Shown: positions 59,017-64,000 of the stretch, piece after piece
How positions within the stretch are numbered: position 1 is the first letter of the stretch
How the letters are laid out: the number at the start of each line of letters is the position of its first letter
NCBI GenBank assembly: GCA_024401455.1
Contig: JAKSLA010000009.1
Coordinates: 1 to 64,000, forward strand
DNA: 64,000 bases
Direction of reading: 5' to 3'
Origin: Paludibacteraceae bacterium
Lineage (GTDB): Bacteria > Bacteroidota > Bacteroidia > Bacteroidales > Paludibacteraceae
The notes under the pieces: generated by a model
What the model saw: the letters and a program-made list of their open reading frames with translations, nothing else
Databases searched by the model: none
What the model was told of the DNA's origin: nothing
Translations under genes and position numbers: made by a program

Positions 59017-59035
59017 TTATTTCTTGCTCTTGTGA

Positions 59036-59479
59036 TTAGAACATAGATCCGTAATCAGCAAGGATGAATTGGAAAATGCCACCTTGTTGGCTTACACCTT
59101 CAGCAGAAACAGAAGAGTATTGACCTTGAACTTGGATGGTCTTTCCGCTCTCCAATTCTTTTGCGTACATAGAACCGACTAACTTAGTGAAGCCGCTTGT
59201 CTTGCTTACCTTTGAAAAGTAATCGTTTACGTAAGCCTCGTCAACACCGTAGGCATAAACGGCTACTTGCGTCATGTCGCCCATAGTTGTCGTGCCTCCA
59301 TAGACTAATTTGCCAGACATTTCCGGAAAATCTTTCAACCAATCGTTTTGTTCTACGATTTTAGCCCAAGTTGTTGTCTTTGCGCCGTTGTCGTCGTCGT
59401 CATCATCGTCGCTGCTACAACTTGAAAGTGCAAGTGATGCACAAATTGCCAACATGGCAATCATCAATTTTTTAATCAT
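59036..59479 (-). CDS. secreted lipoprotein with poly-Asp linker, unrecognised
   Basis: 147 residues from the ATG at 59479; the longer frame to 59512 adds unlikely residues. A lipobox ends ASLALSSC (Cys20), followed by SSDDDDDDDN. The mature part is a compact domain: WAKIVEQNDWLKDFPEMSGKL, VYAYGVDEAYVNDYFSKVS and GGIFQFILADYG. No family is recognised. Alone on the minus strand. Confidence 0.65.
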   Translation of the reverse strand: MIKKLMIAMLAICASLALSSCSSDDDDDDDNGAKTTTWAKIVEQNDWLKDFPEMSGKLVYGGTTTMGDMTQVAVYAYGVDEAYVNDYFSKVSKTSGFTKLVGSMYAKELESGKTIQVQGQYSSVSAEGVSQQGGIFQFILADYGSMF

Positions 59480-59675
59480 TGTTTTTTTTGTTAAATGTTT
59501 AGTATGTCGCAAATGTATAAATTTTAATCAATAACATTAGGTTTTTGATTCGAATTTTTTGTCAGATAAAGAAAGATGTCGTTGGGGGCGGTGCTATTCT
59601 TGTAATTGGGTATTCTCGACCTTTAAATAATCACAATTAGTGAATTAAAATTGTAATAGTCTCGTTTTTTTAGAG

Positions 59676-59684
59676 TAAATTTGC
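59676..59684 (+). promoter_or_regulatory. -7 element of the LptF/LptG-type gene
   Basis: TAAATTTGC, an exact TAnnTTTGY box, 24 bases before the ATG at 59708. Confidence 0.55.
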
Positions 59685-59707
59685 GAGGAATAATATTATT
59701 TGATAAA

Positions 59708-61165
59708 ATGCGTATAAAGCGATTATATTTGTTTTTGATAAAAAGTTATTTGGGGACGTTCTTGGCGACGTTTTTCATTTGTCTTTTTGTCGTTTTGATG
59801 CAGTTTTTGTGGAAGTATGTAGATGAGTTGGTCGGAAAAGGGTTGGACTTTTTCGTCATTGCGCAGTTCTTCTATTACGCTGCTCTGTCATTGGTGCCTA
59901 TGGCGTTGCCGCTTTCCATCCTTTTGTCATCGTTGATGACGTTCGGAAACTTTGGCGAGCGACTGGAACTTTTGGCCATGAAGGCGGCGGGAATTTCGCT
60001 CTTCCGCATCATGCGTCCGTTCATCTTCTTCATCGCTTGCATTTGTGTCGGCGCGTTCTTCTTCTCGAACAACGCCATGCCTGTCATCCAAACGAAACTT
60101 TATACTTTGCTCTATTCCATGAGGCAGAAGACGCCTGATGTGGATATTCCTGAAGGCTCTTTCTATAGCATTGCGCGTTATAATATATATGTTCGCCAAA
60201 AAGACACGAAACGTCAGTTGCTCAAGGACTTGATGATTTATGACCTTTCGAAAGGTGTTCACAATGCGCAGGTCTATGCCGCCGATTCGGGTAGAATGAG
60301 TGTTTCTGCCGATAAGAGTTCGTTGGTGCTAACCCTCTATTCGGGTGAGTCTTTTGAAAATTTGCGGGAGCAAACGAATATGATGACGACGGTTCCTTAT
60401 CGCCGTGAGACGTTTGCCTTCAAGGAGATGATGATTGATTTTGACTCTAACTTCAATATGGCGGATGCTTCGGTGGCTTCCAATAAATATATGGCCAAAG
60501 ACTTGGCTGCCTTGTCGTATGCCGTGGATTCGTTGGCTGAAAAGGTCGATAGTTTGGCGCGCCACAACTTTATTGAGAACAGAGGAAATTACTTCAATCG
60601 AACGGTCTATAACTTCAAGCCTGTGAGCCGTGACTCGTTGGCAAGTTATGCCGAATATTCTTCGGAAAAATTGTGGGCGAAACTCACGACCAGTGAGAAG
60701 AAAAAGGTATTCGACCGATTCATTTCGTGGTCGGAACGTCAGCGTTCAGGCGAAGAGTTTTGTGCGACGGAGGCTGGCTCGGTCAGCAAGTCGATGAGAC
60801 GCCACGATATCGAGCGTCACCGTAAGTTTACGCTTTCGTTTGCTTGTTTGGTGTTCTTCTTCATCGGTGCGCCGTTGGGTGCCATCATCCGTAAGGGTGG
60901 TTTGGGTATGCCGGTGGTTATTTCGGTCATCCTTTTCGTTATCTACTATATTATAGACAATATGGGTTACAAGATGGCGCGCGAAGGCGTTTGGTATGTG
61001 TGGAGCGGAATTTGGATGAGTACGGCTGTGCTCTTCCCGTTCGGCGTATTCTTGACTTATCAGGCGGCGACGGACCGAATCGTCTCTTTGACTGAAATTG
61101 GTTTTGTGAAGAAGATCATCAAAATCTTCAAAGAGATGAAGGAGAGAAGAAGAGTCGGACAATAA
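59708..61165 (+). CDS. LptF/LptG-family permease
   Basis: 485 residues from the ATG at 59708. The N-terminal helices MRIKRLYLFLIKSYLGTFLATFF, then YYAALSLVPMALPLSILLSSLMTFG and RIMRPFIFFIACICVGAFFFS, match YjgP/YjgQ permeases. A long periplasmic beta-jellyroll-like domain follows, and the C-terminal helices include FTLSFACLVFFFIGAPLGAIIRKGG and VISVILFVIYYIIDNMGYKM. With LptB it would move LPS from the inner membrane; LptB and LptC are not here. Followed by ribBA at 55 bases. Confidence 0.9.
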   Translation: MRIKRLYLFLIKSYLGTFLATFFICLFVVLMQFLWKYVDELVGKGLDFFVIAQFFYYAALSLVPMALPLSILLSSLMTFGNFGERLELLAMKAAGISLFRIMRPFIFFIACICVGAFFFSNNAMPVIQTKLYTLLYSMRQKTPDVDIPEGSFYSIARYNIYVRQKDTKRQLLKDLMIYDLSKGVHNAQVYAADSGRMSVSADKSSLVLTLYSGESFENLREQTNMMTTVPYRRETFAFKEMMIDFDSNFNMADASVASNKYMAKDLAALSYAVDSLAEKVDSLARHNFIENRGNYFNRTVYNFKPVSRDSLASYAEYSSEKLWAKLTTSEKKKVFDRFISWSERQRSGEEFCATEAGSVSKSMRRHDIERHRKFTLSFACLVFFFIGAPLGAIIRKGGLGMPVVISVILFVIYYIIDNMGYKMAREGVWYVWSGIWMSTAVLFPFGVFLTYQAATDRIVSLTEIGFVKKIIKIFKEMKERRRVGQ

Positions 61166-61185
61166 AGTGATTTTGAAATAGATTT

Positions 61186-61205
61186 CGGGACGAGAAGTTC
61201 CCTAA
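61186..61205 (+). promoter_or_regulatory. degenerate leader element before ribBA
   Basis: CGGGACGAGAAGTTCCCTAA has GGGA/TCCC arms and the GAAGT-CCCT(T)AA core of the obgE and pgeF leader hairpins. It lies 15 bases upstream of the ribBA start. Confidence 0.3.
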
Positions 61206-61220
61206 TAATATATAAAGTAT

Positions 61221-62429
61221 ATGTTTAAGTTGAATACAATAGAAGAGGCGATTGCCGACTTCAAAGAGGGTAAGTTCCTAATCGTGGTGGATGATGAAGA
61301 CCGTGAGAATGAGGGCGACTTCATTACGGCGGCGGAATTGATCACGCCAGAGAAGGTGAACTTCATGTTTACCAACGGTAAGGGGTTGGTTTGTGCGCCG
61401 ATTACAGAAGACCGATGCAAAGAGTTGGGCTTGGATTTGCAGGTGATGAACAACACATCATTGCACGAAACGCCGTTCACCGTAACGGTCGATTTGATTG
61501 GAAACGGTTGTACGACAGGTGTCTGCGCTTATGACCGAGCCGCTACAATCAAGGCACTTACGGATCCTAATACTCGTCCGTCAGACCTTGCCCGTCCGGG
61601 CCACATCTTCCCGCTTCGTGCGCAAAACAGAGGTGTGCTTCGCCGTGCAGGACATACGGAGGCTGCTGTTGACTTGGCTCGTTTGGCAGGCCTTTATCCA
61701 GCCGGTGTCTTGGTGGAGATAATCAACGAGGACGGTACAATGGCTCGCTTGCCTCAATTGATGGAGGTGGCTAAGAAATACGATATGAAGATCATCAGCG
61801 TGAAGGATTTGATTGCCTACCGCTTGAAGTCTGAATCGCTCATCGAGAAGGGAGATATGGTGGAGATGCCTACTGCTTATGGTCACTTCAAACTCATTCC
61901 TTTCCGTCAGAAGTCTAACGGACAGGAGCATGTGGCTTTGATCAAAGGCGAGTGGAAGGAGGATGAGCCTATCCTTGTTCGTGTACACTCCTCTTGTGCA
62001 ACGGGCGATATCTTCGGCTCTTTGCGTTGTGAGTGCGGCGAGCAGTTGCACATGGCTATGCAACGCATTGAAAAAGAGGGCAAGGGCGTTATCGTCTATA
62101 TGAATCAAGAAGGTCGCGGCATTGGTTTGATGAATAAAATTCGTGCCTACAAGTTGCAGGAGAACGGTTATGACACGGTCGATGCCAATGTTCACTTGGG
62201 CTTCAAGCCGGACGAGCGCGACTATGGTGTGGGTGCTCAAATCTTGCGTGAGTTGGGCGTTACGAAGATGCGTTTGATGACGAACAATCCAAAGAAGAGA
62301 ATCGGTTTGGAAAGTTACGGCCTCGACATCGTCGAGAATGTCCCAGTGGAAATCACTCCAAACAAGTATAATGAGTTCTATATCAAGACGAAAAAGGAGA
62401 GAATGGGTCACGACCTCCACAATGTCTAA
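61221..62429 (+). CDS. ribBA: bifunctional RibBA: 3,4-dihydroxy-2-butanone-4-phosphate synthase and GTP cyclohydrolase II
   Basis: 402 residues. The N-terminal RibB part has [18 protein letters not shown], with the metal-binding acidic residues, and [13 protein letters not shown]. The RibA part begins near 205; its zinc ligands are [21 protein letters not shown], and the nucleotide loop [11 protein letters not shown] follows. Both are the first committed steps of riboflavin synthesis. No FMN riboswitch is seen in the 55-base upstream gap; other rib genes are absent. Confidence 0.95.
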   Translation: MFKLNTIEEAIADFKEGKFLIVVDDEDRENEGDFITAAELITPEKVNFMFTNGKGLVCAPITEDRCKELGLDLQVMNNTSLHETPFTVTVDLIGNGCTTGVCAYDRAATIKALTDPNTRPSDLARPGHIFPLRAQNRGVLRRAGHTEAAVDLARLAGLYPAGVLVEIINEDGTMARLPQLMEVAKKYDMKIISVKDLIAYRLKSESLIEKGDMVEMPTAYGHFKLIPFRQKSNGQEHVALIKGEWKEDEPILVRVHSSCATGDIFGSLRCECGEQLHMAMQRIEKEGKGVIVYMNQEGRGIGLMNKIRAYKLQENGYDTVDANVHLGFKPDERDYGVGAQILRELGVTKMRLMTNNPKKRIGLESYGLDIVENVPVEITPNKYNEFYIKTKKERMGHDLHNV

Positions 62430-62537
62430 TTAAAAAGGGATATTGTTGGTCTTGGCACGAAATGTGTTGTAAAGATTTCAAAGAACTCTCGTTTTAACGA
62501 AAGGATAGAGGTATAAAAAATTTAAAAAATTAGTATA

Positions 62538-63221
62538 ATGTTAAGCGTATTATTACAGGCTGCAGAGGCGGTAGAGGTTACCGAGCAGCAAGTGGCAGAG
62601 TTGAACTTGTTCGACATGGCTCTCAAAGGTGGTGTTATCATGATACCATTGTTGATTCTTTGCTTGTTGGCCGTTTATATTTTCTTTGAGCGTTTGGTGG
62701 TTATCAAGCATGCCTCACAGAAGGATCCTTCTTTTATGGAGAAGATCAAGGATTATATCCAAGACGGAAAGATTGAGGCGGCTCTTGACTTGTGCCAAAA
62801 TACAAATACTCCTTATTCTCGAATGATTGCAAAGGGCATCAGCCGTTTGGGTCGTCCGATGAACGACGTTCAGGTAGCGATTGAGAATGTCGGCAACTTG
62901 GAGATTTCAAAATTGGAGCGCGGTCTTTCGTTGTTGGCTACGATTGCGGGAGGTGGTCCGATGATTGGATTCTTGGGTACGGTAATCGGTATGATCGAGG
63001 CCTTCTTCAACATGGCTAACGCAGGAAGCAACATTGACGTTACCATCTTGGCTGGTGGTATCTATACGGCAATGGTTACGACCGTAGCGGGTCTTATCGT
63101 GGGTGTCATCGCTTATTTCGCTTACAACTACTTGATTTCAAGAGTAGATAAGGTGGTAGGTGACATGGAGTCACGCTCACTTGAATATATGGATATATTG
63201 AACGAGCCAGCAAATAAATAG
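62538..63221 (+). CDS. exbB: MotA/TolQ/ExbB proton channel, second system
   Basis: 227 residues. Membrane helices: MALKGGVIMIPLLILCLLAVYIFFE, GLSLLATIAGGGPMIGFLGTVIGM and AGGIYTAMVTTVAGLIVGVIAYF, with the conserved VTT and GTV polar residues. Unlike operon 1 it lacks the N-terminal signal and Pro/Ala extension. Forms a complex with the exbD 14 bases downstream and the TonB-like gene that follows. Confidence 0.9.
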   Translation: MLSVLLQAAEAVEVTEQQVAELNLFDMALKGGVIMIPLLILCLLAVYIFFERLVVIKHASQKDPSFMEKIKDYIQDGKIEAALDLCQNTNTPYSRMIAKGISRLGRPMNDVQVAIENVGNLEISKLERGLSLLATIAGGGPMIGFLGTVIGMIEAFFNMANAGSNIDVTILAGGIYTAMVTTVAGLIVGVIAYFAYNYLISRVDKVVGDMESRSLEYMDILNEPANK

Positions 63222-63235
63222 GATCTAAAGCGATA

Positions 63236-63282
63236 ATGATAAGACATAAAAAAGAAGAAATAAGGCGGAAGCGGGATTTAAC
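63236..63282 (+). other. likely original exbD start region, out of frame by one A
   Basis: ATG at 63236 starts a good frame (MIRHKK), but the run at 63248-63253 has six A. With seven A the frame would read MIRHKKRRNKAEAGFNMSS, the normal ExbD N-terminus joining exactly to the in-frame M at 63283. As written it ends after 19 codons. Either a real single-base change, a slippage site, or a base-call error. Confidence 0.7.
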
Positions 63283-63648
63283 ATGTCGTCAATGACCGAC
63301 ATCGTGTTCCTGCTCTTGATTTTCTTTATGTTGACCTCTACGGTGGTTCACCCGAGTGCCATCAAGTTGATTTTGCCTCAGGGCAAGTCGCAGACTTCTG
63401 CCAAACCGTTGGTTCGCGTCATCATTGATAAGGACCTCAACCACTATGTGGCGGCCAACAAGGACAAGGAGCGCTTGGTGCAGTTGGAGGAGATTGAGCC
63501 ATTCTTGCAACAGCAGGTGTTGGAAGAGCCGGATATGTATGTCGCACTTTATGCCGACGAGACAGTTCCGCATGGCGAGGTGGTCAAGATATTGAACATC
63601 GCAAATGAAAATAAGTTCAGACTGGTGATTGCTACTCGCCCTAAGTGA
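63283..63648 (+). CDS. exbD: ExbD/TolR-family protein, second system (5' end frameshifted)
   Basis: 121 residues as written, from the only in-frame ATG. SSMTDIVFLLLIFFMLTSTVVHP carries the membrane helix and the conserved Asp, and the periplasmic domain ends RLVIATRPK. It lacks the cytoplasmic basic N-terminus that families carry (KRRNKxEAGFNM), which is present in the adjacent out-of-frame sequence (63236-63282). So the protein may be fully encoded through a one-base correction. Follows exbB, then TonB-like. Confidence 0.8.
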   Translation: MSSMTDIVFLLLIFFMLTSTVVHPSAIKLILPQGKSQTSAKPLVRVIIDKDLNHYVAANKDKERLVQLEEIEPFLQQQVLEEPDMYVALYADETVPHGEVVKILNIANENKFRLVIATRPK

Positions 63649-63708
63649 GGCATCGCTTAAGTTTAATTAGGGAAGTTGGAAAGCTTCTCTGTAAAGAATA
63701 GATGGTCG

Positions 63709-64000
63709 ATGGATCTTTATAGAAAGTCGAATATTACCGGTTGGGTGGGTACACTGATCTTTTTGGTGTGCCTCCTTTTGGTGTTGTTTTACTGCTCGTT
63801 GTCAAGAATTGTTCCCGACTCTGAGGAGGGTTTGGCCGTTGCGTTGGGTGTTGACGAAGTGGGGGGAGAGGGCTTTTTTGAGCCTACGCCTGCCTCTGAA
63901 ATAGAGGAGGAGCCTACTGACGCACCTACGGAGACACCGGATAGCGATCCTGTTGCTGGAGAAGAGGAACTGATGACTCAAAACATTGAGGAGTCGGTGC
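63709..64000 (+). CDS. TonB-like energy transducer, N-terminal part (partial)
   Basis: The ATG at 63709 opens a frame that runs off the right edge; 97 codons are visible. A single membrane helix (GWVGTLIFLVCLLLVLFYC) follows a short basic start (MDLYRKSNIT), then an acidic, Pro/Thr-rich stretch (EEEPTDAPTETPDSDPVAG). This is the layout of TonB-type proteins spanning the periplasm; the C-terminal domain would lie outside. An ATG eight bases upstream (63701) runs into a stop. Its position after exbB-exbD supports the call. Confidence 0.65.
   Translation, partial: MDLYRKSNITGWVGTLIFLVCLLLVLFYCSLSRIVPDSEEGLAVALGVDEVGGEGFFEPTPASEIEEEPTDAPTETPDSDPVAGEEELMTQNIEESV

Noticed and set aside
61166..61220. 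FMN riboswitch ahead of ribBA
   Set aside because: The gap is only 55 bases and shows no FMN-element pattern.

Overview
The window is from a member of the Bacteroidota, most likely order Bacteroidales. Evidence: promoters of the TTTG-N19-TAnnTTTGY type (best at 532, 23054 and 38065); a type IX secretion pair porU-porV followed by ispF; TamL, WbqC, ExbB/ExbD-ExbD and NfeD-SPFH families typical of the phylum; and the rplM-rpsI-rpsB-tsf cluster. Species cannot be named from the sequence.

Layout. 1-530 is a GC-rich array of about 180-bp repeats cut by the window edge. 0.7-10.6 kb holds a secreted FSU-type protein, pgeF, obgE, an AguB-type amidohydrolase, recJ, a ClC channel with CBS domains, a small FolK-like protein and a DUF4403 protein. 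10.8-13.4 kb has three tandem beta-barrel paralogues, the last fused to an OmpA-like domain. 13.5-20 kb carries recQ, a helix-hairpin-helix protein, mnmA, an Ig-like lipoprotein and a WbqC protein. 20.1-23 kb is a disturbed accessory patch: a lipoprotein, a 34-residue lipoprotein missed by length filters, two paralogous Uma2-like (PD-(D/E)XK-type) genes, repeated remnants of an unidentified gene and a truncated FSU-type gene.

23-34.6 kb is housekeeping: acyltransferase, radC, a deacetylase-like protein, cdd, an SseB-like protein, a glucosaminidase with a LysM-like end, NfeD and SPFH proteins, a palindromic repeat, glmM and tamL. 34.6-39.2 kb is the second accessory patch: two tandem 527-residue AAA-ATPase/PD-(D/E)XK proteins with mosaic identity, tRNA-Arg(TCT), a gene-poor stretch and a third Uma2-like gene with more remnants. 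39.3-46 kb runs on the minus strand: a membrane protein, tsf, rpsB, rpsI, rplM, then two exbD genes, a small membrane protein and exbB, ending at tRNA-Ser(GGA).

46-64 kb has tatD, an HD protein, a C_GCAxxG_C_C protein, a SUI1-type factor, a FAH-family protein, porU, porV, ispF, fabG, a membrane-anchored DUF4253 protein, an M23 peptidase, initiator tRNA-Met, a START-like protein, a lipoprotein, an LptF/LptG-type permease, ribBA, and a second exbB-exbD-tonB-like set running off the right edge. That exbD looks frameshifted in a run of six A near its start.

The observations most worth checking are the mosaic ATPase/nuclease pair, the repeated remnant plus Uma2-like cassette, a short hairpin recurring in front of pgeF, obgE, a deacetylase-like gene and ribBA, a stable hairpin in the rplM leader, and the exbD frameshift. 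No CRISPR array, prophage, complete insertion sequence or rRNA was seen.
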